Shown piece after piece: positions 12,501-25,105 of a stretch of DNA of 64,000 nucleotides. How positions within the stretch are numbered: the first letter of the stretch is position 1; every line of letters begins with the position of its first letter. The DNA is from Teratosphaeria epicoccoides. Taxonomy: Eukaryota; Ascomycota; Dothideomycetes; Mycosphaerellales; Teratosphaeriaceae. The translations under genes and the position numbers were made by a program. Where the stretch lies: positions 1 through 64,000 of the forward strand of contig JADDMT010000049.1 in NCBI GenBank assembly GCA_021401465.1, given 5' to 3'. A model generated the notes under the pieces. The model had not been told where the DNA came from and ran no database searches. It saw only the letters and a list, made by a program, of their open reading frames with translations.

Positions 12501-14513
12501 GCGGCCGAGTAGGAGCTCCTTATTAGGAACGTCTTTAGCGTAGAAGACTTCGTTAGTCTTACGTACTTCTCCTAAAGAGTCCGCGAGTTAGAGGCGCACG
12601 TTATACGCGCCTCAAGCCGCTACGCCTTCGCCTTAAAAGGACTTCATAGTAGGCAGCAGGGCTCCTAGGATCGGCTTTAAACCGAGCTGTACGATTACCT
12701 GCTAGGGTATCACGTTAACCTCCGCAAGGTTGTCTAACATATAGTCTACTAGCTTAAGCAAGCTATTAACTCGGACCGTACTAGATAGGCGCTAGGCAGG
12801 CTACGAGTCTACACTATTAGTAACAGACAGCTTAGATACCCGTAGTAGCTACTCGGTTGTCTTAGGCTTGTCCTTCTTTTACCTCCCCTCTAGGGAGGTT
12901 TCGGACACCTTACTTACCTTCTTCCTATTACTTTGTTTAGGATAGCGAGCCGCCTAGTAGTCCCTCGCTCTACAGATGTAGCAGCTGCTCGGAGGCTTCT
13001 CGCTACTATCTTTAGGCTTAGGGGGCTTACTCCTCCGGAATAAACTACCGCATTAGACGTAACCCTTAGGGCGCTTGTAATAGCGGCCCTTCGGTAGGTC
13101 CTTAGGGCTTAAACGCTTATTATCCTTGTCGCCTGATTTCCTATTTCGCTTCAAGGTAATCTCTATATGTGTCGCAAGAGACACGAGGTCTTGCCGAGTT
13201 GTCAGAAGTTCATGAAAAGTCATGATTATGTTCTGAAGATTATCATTAAGTTTGACGAGTAGGTGCTACACGCGTTGCGTCTTAGTATAGGGTAGCATCT
13301 GTCCCTTAAGTGTAGCGAGGTAGGTAGCTAATACAGATATATATGCTATATAATATAGAAATATCTCGTAGTGTAACAGAGTAATCCGACCTTTTAATAG
13401 GTACAAGATAGCGCTGCTTTCTGCTTATTGCAGAGGTAGCACTAGAGGTGCTTATAACCCCTAACGCCCCTTAGTTAGGGAAAGCATGTCCGAGCTTATC
13501 CCTGCAGGGGTATCGTAGGGTTAGCGACATAGGGGCATCCTACGTTAACTATTAATCCTACTCGGACAGCATACGAGCTAACGTATATATGAAGGACCCC
13601 CCTTGCTATGTATAGTAGAGTCACTACATGCTAAGGGCAGGCATCAGAACCTATGCGGCTCTAATAGCCCCCTAGTATTAACTGTATTAGTAGCGAAGCT
13701 AGAGGTTATTTGTCCCTTCCCCTGCTTGGCCTTCTTATACTCGACAGACATAGTAAGGGCATAGTTCCCTAGATCCTCGACCTAGTCGTCGTAGAACTAG
13801 CGAAAGTCCGCCTATGTATACGTTCTGTCATAGACCTACATAAGGTTATATTGCTTATGCTAATTGTTACGAGGTTCCTTATCCTCTTTAAGCTACATTA
13901 TACTAAAGGCGACTCGTTTACCCTCTATAGAATATCCGCGTAGGTTAAGCATGAAAACTGCCTTACATGCCTGCAAGAAAGTTCGAGCCTCCTTTAAAGT
14001 GTCTCCCTTAAACAGCTTTAGGTTACATGCGTTACGACTACCTCCTAGTTAGCCTATTATGGCCCTGAATTTAGGCACTAGATTTGCAGGCATACATAGA
14101 GAGTCTACGCCTACTAGAGAGTTATCTTTGTAGGTCCCTAGTATGAAATCCCGCTAGATTTCTTCGTCCGCTAGTTTATTAGTACTACTTATAGCGACAT
14201 CTTTGTCGTCCTCGCCATTGTCGCTGCTAGAAGGGGTGCGGCTCTAGCTCTAGTTCGTAAGGCAGTTTGCGACCTAATTAACAATCATGGCTACAAGGGC
14301 TAGGTTAATAGTTAGGGTTAGCTGCGGTCCCTATACAGGGGGTCTATTACCTTGTCCGCTATGTAATTAGCCTCTAGTAGAACCGTCGCTTAATGTAGTG
14401 TCGCTCGCAGGGAGTACTTCTGCAGGCTAGTTACTTAGGCTAGCTTCGCTATTACGGGCGCTTAGGATAGCGCTTACTACGCGTTAGTTACAAGTTCGTA
14501 GTACTCCTGACAT
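9582..14513 (-). pseudogene. gag-pol of G2-1 (gag, PR, RT, RNase H, partial integrase)
   Basis: Reading from 14513 leftward gives a retrotransposon Gag, then a degraded CCHC knuckle near 12980 (CYIC followed by RARD), protease-linker sequence, a reverse transcriptase with YVVYLDNILVY (about 11770-11740), and integrase to the break at 9582. The catalytic aspartate pair is altered here: the second Asp reads AAT (Asn) in this copy but GAT in G2-2. RIP stops occur throughout. A solo LTR splits gag at 13329-13689. The integrase motif expected as QTER reads QTKR. Confidence 0.75.
13329..13689 (-). repeat. Solo LTR of family G2
   Basis: A complete 361 bp LTR starts TAATACAG at 13329 and ends CTGTATTA on the plus strand. 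It is flanked by perfect 5 bp target duplications GTAGC at 13324-13328 and 13690-13694. Removing it restores continuity with the G2-2 gag sequence near 50030. No internal region remains, so it is a recombination remnant. Confidence 0.92.
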
Positions 14514-14521
14514 ATCGTAGT

Positions 14522-14804
14522 TGTCATAAGTGTTAGGAGTACTATAAGTTACAGGGTTATAAGTATCCTAAAGTGTTATGAGTTATAGCATAGTCATAGA
14601 AGAAGGGATCTGTCATGTAAGGACAGACACCTAGATCTGTGAGGTTAGTCTATAGATCTATAAGCCTACATAGGAGAAAGGATCTGTCATGTAAGAATAG
14701 ACCCTAGGATTAGTAGGGTTAGTCTACAGATCTACAGACACGGGTCTAACGGGTCTATTAACAGATCTAACAGAGCTGCCCTGTCTCTCTAGTATATAGG
14801 GATA
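14522..14804 (+). repeat. First part of the G1-D 5' LTR
   Basis: This is the first 283 bp of an LTR that continues at 35612-35770 after the G1-A insertion; together they make about 442 bp. The last five bases, GGATA, are the target duplication of G1-A and recur at 35607-35611. Confidence 0.92.
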
Positions 14805-15244
14805 TGTCATAAGTGTTAGGAGTGCTACGAGTCACAGGATCATAAGGGTCCTAAGGACTATGAGTTATAAGCACAGTCATAGGAGAAAGGATCTGTCACG
14901 TAAGGACAGATCCCCGGATCTATAGGGTTAGTCTACAGATCTACAGGCCGTAGGGGAGAAGGGATCTGTCACGGGATAACAGACTCTCGGATCTGTAGGG
15001 TTAGTCTACAGATCTATAGACACGGATCTATTAGGTCTGTTAACAGATCTAACAGAACTGCTCTGTCTCTCTAGTATATAGGGATAGCTTCAGGATAGGT
15101 AGTTAGGAGCTTCGTGCTTAATTTAATTCCCTTTCCCTAGGGGATAGTTAGTTACAAGGACAATTGCTATTGTCGATATTCTTCATAGCTCTATAAGTCT
15201 AATACCTAGTTACCTTCCTGCTATTAGCACCTACCCTTATGACA
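14805..15244 (+). repeat. G1-A 5' LTR
   Basis: The 440 bp repeat starts TGTCATAAG and ends CTTATGACA. It contains stacked inverted repeats, for example GGATCTGTC at 14889-14897 pairing with GACAGATCC at 14905-14913, plus related AGATCT...AGATCT hairpins repeated in tandem. Its partner is 35167-35606. Confidence 0.93.
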
Positions 15245-17782
15245 TTTTAAGCACTACTTCTAAGGAAGCATCAGGGGACTCGTCGAGTGCTTAACGTACG
15301 CCTATGTTAAGTAGTTCTTTAACTATTAGTTTAACTTCTAGCGACAGTTAACTAACACTATAAGGACAAGTTGCTACTATACCTTAAATTACGTAGTAGC
15401 TCGAATCCATTTACCTTAGCGAGATGGCTCTAGCATCCGTCGCAGGTTCAACTACTAGGAATAGACACGGTAATAACGGCTTCAAGATAGGAAGCCCTAC
15501 AGAGTTTATAGGGTAACGATCTCAAGTCGAGATGTTTATCCTATAATGCTAGTTAGCATTTAACGTAGATATAGAACAGTTTATAACACATTATAAGCGA
15601 ATGATGTACATTGTCTCTTACCTAAAGGGACCGGCGTTCGAGTTTATCTAGCCTCATCTAACAGATTATCTAGATCATGTCAGTAACGTCGAAGCTAGGA
15701 AGACAACAATTAGGGAGATTCTTAACTTAGACAAGTCTTTGTTTAAGGCATTACGCGAAGCTTTTAGGCTTAGTAATAAGCAACAAGAGGCCGAGAGAAC
15801 TCTCCTAGGAATCTAGCAGAAGGGTTCCGCTATTAAGTACCGCGCGGACTTTTAGACTCTCTCTGCTTAGGTCGACTAGAATGATAATGCTTTAGCTACT
15901 TAGTTCTACTAGGGACTAAAGGAGACGGTTAAAGACGAAATCGCCTGAGGAGATTAGCTAACGACATTCAAGGAAATAAGCGATCTCGCGATTAGAATCG
16001 ATAATCGCATCTAGGAACAATAGCAAGAACGACAACATAGAAATCGCAAGCTAGCACAGGCTAACCATAAGGTCTAACGATTAGCACTAAAATGGCGAAG
16101 CGATTACTACAGTCTCTAACCTAAAGATTTAGATGCGACTAAGGGGCGTCTAAGGAATAGACCCTAAGGGAAGCCGCGGAAGGGCTGTCCTCCCTAGAAT
16201 AGTCTGAAGAAGCTATTCGACAAGACTAATCTCAAGTGCCACAAGTGTAGAAAGAAAGGACACTTTGCCCGCGAGTGTTTTGCTAAGAAGCAACGACAGG
16301 AACTGCCTAGGATAGAGCAGGCTCGCGCGACTATAACGGCGCCTAAGCAAAAGGCCGCCACTACTCAAGAACCGGACTATGCCGTACTTACTTAGACTAT
16401 GTGCTACGACGACAATTATCGAATTCACATGAGTAATAAAGATAGTTCTAGATAGTACCCTAGCCGAAACAAGGCATAGTCGATCTGTGCGCTAAGGGGT
16501 ATACCTTCTAGTACGACAGTCCTAAGGCAACAGGAGCTAGAAGAAGAAGAAGAAGGTTCGGACGACAACTACGAGATTGTCGAAGCCGTCATTCCTGATT
16601 CCGAGGAAGACGAGAGCATAGAGCGACAGGCTATGCCGCTACATGACATCGGACTCGACATTATCTGAATTATACAGAACTAGTAGGCTTAGGCTTGCCC
16701 ATGGATTAATAGAGTATAACACGTCGACTAGCTTTAGTATGACAAACTAGCCGACCGTATGTGACGAGACCTAAGGAGACTACTAGTCGTAGCTTAACCT
16801 CACGCGCATTAGAAAGTTGTCCAAGAAATTGTACTGTTTAGGGTAGAGTTTACGCCCTAGGGAGGCTACCTAACCTACGAAGGTATTCAGATTTCACGAG
16901 CGCTACGACTCCGAGTCTACTACTTAAAGATAGAGTACGCAAGAAACGCGTAGGAACAGCGAGGCTAAGAGCAAGAACGACCTCTTAGGCTAGAGAACGG
17001 TAACGCTCAGAGAAGAAGCTAAGACCGCATGATCCCTAAACTAGTCCGTAAAGACAGTTATTCGGGAAACGACGAGGTCCGCCGGAATTAGACCTACGGA
17101 CAGACTAGACAGGGCTGCAACGATGTGCCGCGATTAGCGCCAGATACGCGAACAACCTTAGAGTATAGGTACATATCGACAAGACGCTAGCTAGGGCCTT
17201 AATAGATTCAGGATGTACTAGAATCTTCATGACGCCTAAGTTCGCTAGGACAGCTAGGATAAAGCTACAGGTGAAGACGAATGCTTTCTCGCTACAAGCG
17301 ATTAATAGAAAGCCAGTTACGTACAACTAAGGAGTAGTTGACAAAGAGACCGAGATAATGCCTCTACGGATAGGACGCTACTAAGAGATGCTCTAGTTCG
17401 ACATCACAGAGTCACTAGGCTCAGATGTAGTACTAGGGTTACTATAGCTAAGAAACGCTAACCCCTATATCGACTAGAAGAATGAGAGGATCTAGTTCCC
17501 AGAACTCTTAAGATTAATACCTCTACCTGTAGTACACGACGTACTAGGCAAGATCGAAATATGTGCTATGACTTCAAGCGAGATAGTAGCTACCATTAAG
17601 GATCTAGAACAGGAAGTACACGTCCTATAGGTCAAAGCAACGCAAACAGAAGTCAGGGTCGAATTCATAGTTCCTAATGAGTATAAAGAGTTCGCTACTC
17701 TTTTCGAGGAAGAACCCGACTAAGAAGCTCTGCTAGAACACTAGGAGTAGGACTACAGGATACCCTTACTTCCTAGCAAGAC

Positions 17783-18252
17783 TGTTATAAGGGTAGGTGC
17801 CGATAGCAGGAAGGTGACTAGGTGTTAGACTCGTAGAACTATGAAGAATATCGATAATAGCAATTGTCCTTGTAACTAACTATCCCCTAGGGAAAGGGAA
17901 TTAAATTGAGCATGAAGCTCCTAACTGCCTGTCCTAAAGCTATCCCTATATACTAGAGAGACAGAGTAGCTCTGTTAGATCTGTCGACAGACCTAACAGA
18001 TCTGTGTCTATAGATCTATAGACTAACCCTATAGATCTAAGGGTCTATTATCCCACGATAGATCCCTTCTTCCTTGTAGGCCTGTAGATCTGTAGACTAA
18101 CCCTACAGATCTAGGGATCTGTCCTTACGTGACAGATCCTTTCTCCTATAACTATGCCTATGACTTATAGTACTCCTATGACTATACTATGACTCATAGT
18201 ACTTAGGACCCTCATGATCCTGTAACCTATAGTACTCCTGACACTCATGACA
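17783..18252 (-). repeat. G1-B 3' LTR
   Basis: The 470 bp LTR lies at the left end of the minus-strand element. It is longer than the G1-A LTR, partly from an extra copy of a short TATAGTACTCCTATGAC-like unit. Confidence 0.92.
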
Positions 18253-18332
18253 CTATCCCTCTCTTAGCCTAGCTCGTCCCTAAGCTACCTTATTAGTACG
18301 GGGTTTCTCTTGTCATTTCCTTTTATGCCGTG

Positions 18333-18965
18333 ATGTCTTCTCTTTCTACATTACTACCTTGTGTCATCCTAGACACTAACGCCCCTTTAACGCAGAAACG
18401 CAAATGCCGCGCGAATCGAATCTATCGTTAAGGCTAGGACAGCATGAAGTCCTATACTTAGTGTCAAGAGTTAAAGCTCGTTTGTTAGGTACACATTTCC
18501 TTAAGGAAATGTTCGTAATGTCACTTTAGTAACTGTCAGAGTTACGACGCAAAGGTGACAGAGGTCGAAAAGAAGAAGTTAGGTAATTAGTAGAAAAGAC
18601 TAATTACTGATCTCGATCATGCGAAGGCAGTCCTAGCCAAGGCTTCGCAGAAGATAATAGAGGCGCATGTAAAGGAGATACGTCTTCGAAAACAGTTAGA
18701 CGTAGTTGACTAGGAAGTCGAGGATAGTCGCGCTCTCAAGGAGCGGGAGATTAGGGAGGATGAGGCCAAGGAACAGGCTCTCTCGCAGGCTAGGTTTCTT
18801 CTTAACCTAGATCCTTTAGCGGGTCTCGCTCTTAGTCCTACGACATAGAGCGTAATAGAGGGTTTTACTAACGCCTCATATTAGGGTTTCCTGGATAGCG
18901 TGATAGCCGAGCCGACTGACGGCGTCCCGCAGGAGTCTAGTCGTGGCTTAGGATCTTCTTCCTAG
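18333..18965 (+). pseudogene. Antisense accessory gene of G1-B (Cys-rich, coiled-coil protein)
   Basis: It lies opposite to gag-pol, between chromodomain and 3' LTR. The frame is 633 nt: ATG at 18333, final TAG at 18963-18965. About ten premature stops occur and all are TAG or TAA, none TGA, so they fit RIP of Trp and Gln codons. The N-terminal part has an ordered cysteine series (CQELKLVC, then KCSxC, then further Cys). The middle is a heptad-like helix rich in Lys, Glu, Leu and Ala (AKAVLAKASQKIIEAHVKEI and on). The C-terminus is Ser-rich. Its 3' end overlaps the pol end by 18 bp, tail to tail. The pattern suggests a DNA- or RNA-binding, self-associating protein, but this is inference. Any promoter must lie in or beside the LTR. 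Confidence 0.75.
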
Positions 18966-21900
18966 GTTCGTTCCTTTCTCGAAACTCCGTATCTTTTGCT
19001 AATAGTTTCGCAGATACTCTAGGGGTTCCTAGGTGTTCTCAGTACTCCTATATCCTTGCCATTTTACTAAGTACTCTCGCTGTCTGTCCTGCTAGCAAGT
19101 GTCAACAATCTTCTTGACAGAGTACTTGGGTTCTTCTACTTTAGGGTCGAGTAGTAAGGGTTCCGTTTGTAGTGCGGCATCTAGCGCTACTTGTTCTAGC
19201 AGAGAGACATAGAACATAGGGTGTATTCTCATCTGCTTAGGTAGCTGTAACTTAAAATTAACTAGTCCTTTCTTAGCCTTAATCCTAAATGGTCCTAGTT
19301 TTACAGCGTCTAGTTTTTTACTTAGCTTGTCTGATTTAATGTGATAGCGGAGGAGATACACCTTGTCCCCCTCCTTTAGAATTAGTCCCTTAATTCTCTT
19401 ACGATTCGCGTACTATGCCATGTTCTACTAATAGAACTACAGGTCGAGTCGTGCTTCTATTTGTAGTCGGTGTAGATGTTCTACTCGTCTAAGTGCTACT
19501 AGGTTTGGATTACTAGCTAAGACGTCCGGGATGTCTTCTATAGCTAATCTATATGCCATCTGAAAAGGTAAGAGTCCTATTAACTCTGCTAGCATACTAT
19601 TATATGCGAGCTATGCCATTAGTAACAACTCTACCTAGTTGTTCTAGTCCCTATTCACATAGGATCGAAGGTACTATTCTAACGTCTAATTTAGACGTTC
19701 TGTCTATCTATCTGTCTAAGGGTAGAAGGAAGTACTTAGTCGATGTTTGACCTAGAATTATCTCATTAGGGCTCTCTAGAAGTTAGAGGTAAACACGGAT
19801 CCTCGATCTGTTACTAGGTCCTGTAGTATGCCGTGTAATGCTACTACCTATTTGATGAAGACATGCGCAATATCTTTAGTCTTAAAGTCTTCGCGGTAAG
19901 GGATAAACTTCCTAAACTTAGTGAATTAGTCGACTACTACTATGATCCTGTCGAAGAACTCATTTGTAGCGGGTTCTCTCGACTAAGGTAGTTTAACGAT
20001 GAAATCCATGGCGAGCGATTCCTATGGCCGTTAAGGTACCTTAAGTAGTCGTAGTAGCCTATATGGTTTATGACAGTCGTGCTTACTTCGTCGGCAAGTT
20101 ACACATTAACGGACGTAGTCCTCGATTACCTTGCTTATCCTAGGGAAGTAATATTCTTGTCGGAGAATTTGCTTCATTTTAGACACTCCTAGGTGTCCTA
20201 CCTAAGGTACGTCATGTCGGAGTCATAGTAGCTCCGATCGTAAAGACGTTAGCATGTATACTAATCCTTAAAACAGAAGGATTCTGTCTTCGTCTTCCTA
20301 ATCCTCCTGTCCATTCATGTCGTCGCGGATAGCGAGTGCAGTTAGGTCGTAGACTAGCGCGTTCTTCAGGTCGTCCTGAAATTCACTAGTCTATGTGACA
20401 GTCATAGCCGCAAGTTAGTTGACTCCTAGCATGCTATCGCTATTTTCCTAGAGAATAGCATGTTTCTCCTGCTTCACGCCCTTCATGTAGTCTGTCTAGC
20501 GGCTAAGTACATTAGCGCGCGCGTTATCGGTCCCCTTGCGATAGACGATCTTGCAGTTAAAACTAGAGAGCTCCTTACTCTACCGAACCTGTTGTCAGTT
20601 TAACTCTTTCGTCGTTATGAAGTATCGCAAGTTCTTATAGTCTGTGTAGACTATGACCTAGTACTTAGAACCTTCTAAGTAGACTCGCTAGGCCTTATAG
20701 GCGTCTACTATAGCTAGAAGTTCTTTGTTGTAGACCTCGTATCAGAGTTCTAGTCTAGACAATTTCCTCGAGTAATAGGTGACTAGCTGTAGTCGTCTAC
20801 TCGGTCCTATTTAACTTAAGCATGCCCCGAGTGCTACGTCAGAGGCATCTGTTTCGACTGTAATAGGCTTATCTAGGTCGAATACAAGTAAGATTAGCTA
20901 ATCTGTAAATTGTCGCTTAAGTTCCTTGAAGGCATTCCGTTAGGCGTCGTCCTACACGAATGGTGTATCCTTTGTCGTAAGAGTCGTAAGTAGTGCCGTA
21001 ATCTTCGAATAGTTTGCCACAAATCTCCTGTAGAAGTTAGCGAACCTAAGGAAGGACTATACTTCCTTAACATTAGTTAGCGTAGGCTACTCTTTTACGA
21101 CCTAGACTTTCTTAGTGTCTATCTTGATTCTATTCCATGCTACTACGTAGCTAAGGAATTATACTTCCTGCTTATGAAACTTGCTCTTCTGCGGCTTAAC
21201 CTTTAGCTAGTAATCCTGGAGTTTCTAAAGTACCTTATGCACGTAAGTCCTGTGCTCTTCGATCGTCTAGGAATAGACGAGGATGTCATCTAGGTATATA
21301 ACTACAAAGACGTCGAGGTACTCTCGTAGCACATTGTTAATAAATGCCTGCCATGTAGCTAGGGCATTTGTTAATCTAAATAGCATGACTATGTACTCGT
21401 AGTGTCTAAACCTAGTTTAGAACGCGGTCTTCTATTCTTCGCCTTCCTTAATTCGAATTCGGTTATACACTCTAGGTATGTCAAACTTCAAGAACTACAT
21501 TACTCCTTGTAGGCAGTCCTGCAATTCTAAGAGCAAAGGAAGCAGATAACTATTCTTTATCGTGATGTCGTTTAATCTACGATAATCTACATAGAGTCGC
21601 TAGTTATCTTCCCCCTTAGGTACAAACAGGATTAGATATCCGGCTAGGGACTACGACTCGCGGATGAAGCCTTTCTAGAGGTTGTCTTCTAGGTATTTCT
21701 GGAGAATCTCTAGTTTCGCCGCTAATAATAGGCGAACTAATTGCTTTGTTAGTGTCTTGCTAGGGAGTAGGGGTATCCTATAGTCCTACTCCTAATGTTC
21801 TAGCAGAGCTTCTTAGTCAGGTTCTTCCTCGAAAAGAGTAGCGAACTCTTTATACTCATTAGGAACTATGAATTCGACCCTAACTTCTGTTTGCGTTACT

Positions 21901-24232
21901 TTGACCTATAGGACGTACACTTCCTGTTCTAGATCCTTAATGGCGGCTACTATCTCGCTTGAAGTCATAGCACATATTTCGATCTTGCCTAGTACGTCGT
22001 GTACTACAGGTAGAGGTATCGATCTTAAGAGTTCTGGGAACTAGATCCTCTTATTCTTCTAGTCGATATAGGGGTTAGCGTTTCTTAGCCATAGTAACCC
22101 TAGTACTACATCCGAGCCTAGTAACTCTGTGATGTCGAACTGGAGCATCTCTTAGTAGCGTCCTATCCGCAGAGGCATTATCTCGGTCTCTTCGTCAACT
22201 ACTCCTTAGTTGTACGTAACCGGCTTTCTATTAATCGCTTATAGCGAGAAAGTATTTGTCTTCGCCTGTAGCTTTATCCTAGCTGTCCTAGCGAACTTAG
22301 GCGTCATGAAGATTCTAGTACATCCTGAATCTATTAAGGCCCTAGCTAGCGTCTTGTCGATGTGTACCTATACTCTAAGGTTGTTCGCGTATCTAGCGTT
22401 AATCGCGGCACATCGTTGTAGCCCTGTCTAGTCTGTCCGTAGGTCTAATTCTAGCAGACCTCGTCGTTTCCTAAATAACTGTCTTCACGGACTAGTTTAG
22501 GGATTATGCGGTCTCGGCTTCTTCTCTAAGCGTTACCATTCTCTAGCCTAAGAGGTCGTTCTTGCTCTTAGCCTCGCTGTTCCTGCGCGTTTCTTGCGTA
22601 CTCTATCTTTAAGTAGTAGACTCGGAGTCATAGCGCTCGTGAAATCTGAATACCTTCATAGGTTAGGTAGCCTCCCTAGGGCGTAAACCCTACCCCGAAC
22701 AGTACAATTTCTTGGACAACTTTCTGATGCGCGTGAGGTTAAGCTACGACTAGTAGTCTCCTTAGGTGTCGTCACATATAGTCGGCTAGTTTGTCATACT
22801 AAAGCTAGTCGACATGTTGTACTCTATTAATCCATGGGCAAGCCTAAGCCTACTAGTTCTGTATGATTCAGATAATGTCGAGTCTAATGTTATGTAGCGG
22901 CATGGCCTATCGCTCTATGCTCTCGTCTTCCTCGGAATCAGGAATGACGGCTTCGACAATCTCGTAGTTGTCGTCCGAACCTTCTTCTTCTTCTTCTAGC
23001 TCCTGTTGCCTTAGGACTGTCGCACTAGAAGGTGTACCCCTTAGCGCATAGATCGACTATGCCTTATTTCGGCTAGGGTACTATCTAGAACCATCTTTAT
23101 CACTTATGTGAATTTGACAATTGTCGTCATAGCACGCAGTCTAAGTAAGTACGGCATAGTCCGGTTCTCGAGTAGCGGCGGCCTTTTGCTTAGGCGCCGT
23201 TATAGTCGCGCAAGCCTGCTCTATCCTAGGCAGTTCCTGTCGTTACTTCTTAGCAAAACACTCGCGGGCAAAGTGTCCTTTCTTTCTACAGTTGTAGCAC
23301 TCGAGATTACTCTTGTCGAATGGCTTCTTCAGACTATTCTAGGGGGGAGAGCCCTTCCGCGGCTTTCCTTAGGGTCTATTCCTTAGACGCCCCTTAGTCG
23401 CATCTAACTCCATAGGTTAGAGACTATAGTAATCGCTTCGCCATTTTAGTGCTAATTGTTAGACCTTATGGTTAGCCTGTACTAGCTTGCGATTTCTATG
23501 TTGTCGTTCTTGCTATTATTCCTAGATGCGATTATCGATTCTAATCGCGAGATCGCTTATTTCCTTGAATGTCGTTAGCTAATCTCCTCAGGCAATTTCG
23601 TCTTTAACCGTCTCCTTTAGTCCCTAGTAGAACTAAGTAGCTAAAGCATTATCATTCTAGTCGACCTAAGCAGAGAGGGTCTAAAAGTCCACGTAGTACT
23701 TAATAGCAGAACCCTTCTGCTAGATTCCTAGGAGAGCTCTCTCGGCCTCTTGTTACTCATTACTAAGCCTAAAAGCTTCGCGTAATGCCTTAAACAAAGA
23801 CTTGTCTAAGTTAAGAATCTCCCTAGTTGTTGTCTTCCTAGCTTTGACGTTACTGACATAATCTAGATAATCTGTTAGATGAGGCTAGATAAACTCGAAC
23901 GCTAGTCCCTTTAGGTAAGAGACAATGTACATCATTCGCTTATGATGTGTTATAAACCGTTCTATATCTACGTTAAATGCTAACTAGCATTATAGGATAA
24001 ACATCTTGACTTAAGATTGTTGTCCTGTAAACTCTGTAGGGCTTCCTATCTTGAAGCTGTTATTGCTATGTCTATTCCTAGTAGTTAAACCTGCGACAGA
24101 TGCTAGAGCCATCTCGCTAAGGTAAATGGATTCGAGCTACTATGTAATTTGAGGTATAGCAGCAACTTGTTCTCGTAGTGTCAGTTAATTGTCGCTAGAA
24201 GTTAAACTAACAGCTAAAGATCTACTTGACAT
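18948..24232 (-). pseudogene. gag-pol of G1-B
   Basis: The ATG is at 24232, then Gag with an intact knuckle (CYNCRKKGHFAREC, about 23300-23255), protease DSG at 22331-22323, RT YLDD at 21296-21285, integrase near 20400-19600 and chromodomain near 19060-19120. The distance from gag ATG to DSG is 1,901 nt, the same as in G1-A, so the -1 offset between gag and pol is conserved and not a local indel. RIP stops are abundant. Confidence 0.88.
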
Positions 24233-24291
24233 AGGCGTATGTCAAGCGCTTAACGAGTCTCCTGATGCTTCCTTAGAAGTAGTGCTCAAAA

Positions 24292-24761
24292 TGTCATAAG
24301 GGTAGGTGCTAATAGCAGGAAGGTAACTAGGTATTAGACTCGTAGAGCTATAAAGAATATTAATAATAGCAATTATCCTTGTAACTAACTATCCCCTAGG
24401 GAAAGGGAATTAAATTAAGCACGAAGCTCCTAACTACCTATCCTAAAGCCATCCCTATATACTAGAGAGACAGAGTAGCTCTGTTAGATCTGTTAACAGA
24501 CCTAACAGATCTATGTCTGTAGATCTATAGACTAACCCTACAGATCTAAGGGTCTATTATCCTACGACAGATCCCTTCTTCCTTATAGGCCTGTAGATCT
24601 ATAGACTAACCCTACAGATCTAGGGATCTATCCTCACGTCACAGATCCTTTCTCCTATAACTATGCCTATAACTTATAGTACTCCTATAACTATACTATG
24701 ACTTATAGCACTTAGGACCCTCATAATCCTGTAACCTATAGTACTCCTGACACTTATGACA
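24292..24761 (-). repeat. G1-B 5' LTR
   Basis: The 470 bp LTR is equal in length to the partner at 17783-18252; differences are mostly C/T and G/A transitions. Confidence 0.92.
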
Positions 24762-25105
24762 AAGACACTAACGAAGCAATTAGTTCGCCTGTTGTTAGTG
24801 GCGAAACTAGAGATTCTCCGGAAATACCTAGAAGACAACCTCTACAAAGGCTTTATCTACAAGTTATAGTCCCTAGCTAGATATCTAATCCTAGTTATGC
24901 CTAAGGGGGAAGATAACTAGCGACTCTACGTAGATTATCATAGATTAAACGACATCACGATAAAGAATAGTTATCCGCTTCCTTTGCTCTTAGAATTACA
25001 GGACCGCCTATAAGGAGTAATGTAGTTCTCGAAGTTTGACATACCTAGAGCGTATAACTAAATTCGAATTAAGGAAGGTAAAGAATAGAAGACCGCGTTC
25101 CGAAC

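Larger units (their letters stand above)
17783..24761 (-). mobile_element. Ty3/gypsy element G1-B, complete, inserted in G1-A
   Basis: The minus-strand element is 6,979 bp. LTRs are 17783-18252 (3') and 24292-24761 (5'), each 470 bp. Perfect 5 bp duplications AAGAC occur at 17778-17782 and 24762-24766. The internal region is 6,039 bp, the same as in G1-A. G1-A pol continues seamlessly after the second duplication. Confidence 0.96.

Noticed and set aside
14620..15060. Regular hairpin repeats that might suggest a CRISPR-like array
   Set aside because: They lie inside LTRs, the spacing is uneven, there are no unique spacers, and the organism is eukaryotic.
17105..17326. A 73-codon hydrophobic open frame that recurs in all five G1 copies (also 22210-22431, 29551-29772, 37634-37855, 55329-55550)
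   Set aside because: It is the exact antisense of the protease segment with the DSG motif. Its persistence is explained by coding constraint on the sense strand and by RIP rarely making stops on that frame. It has no promoter or family resemblance.
18253..24291. Possibility that G1 is a Ty1/copia element
   Set aside because: The order protease, RT, RNase H, integrase, chromodomain is that of Ty3/gypsy.
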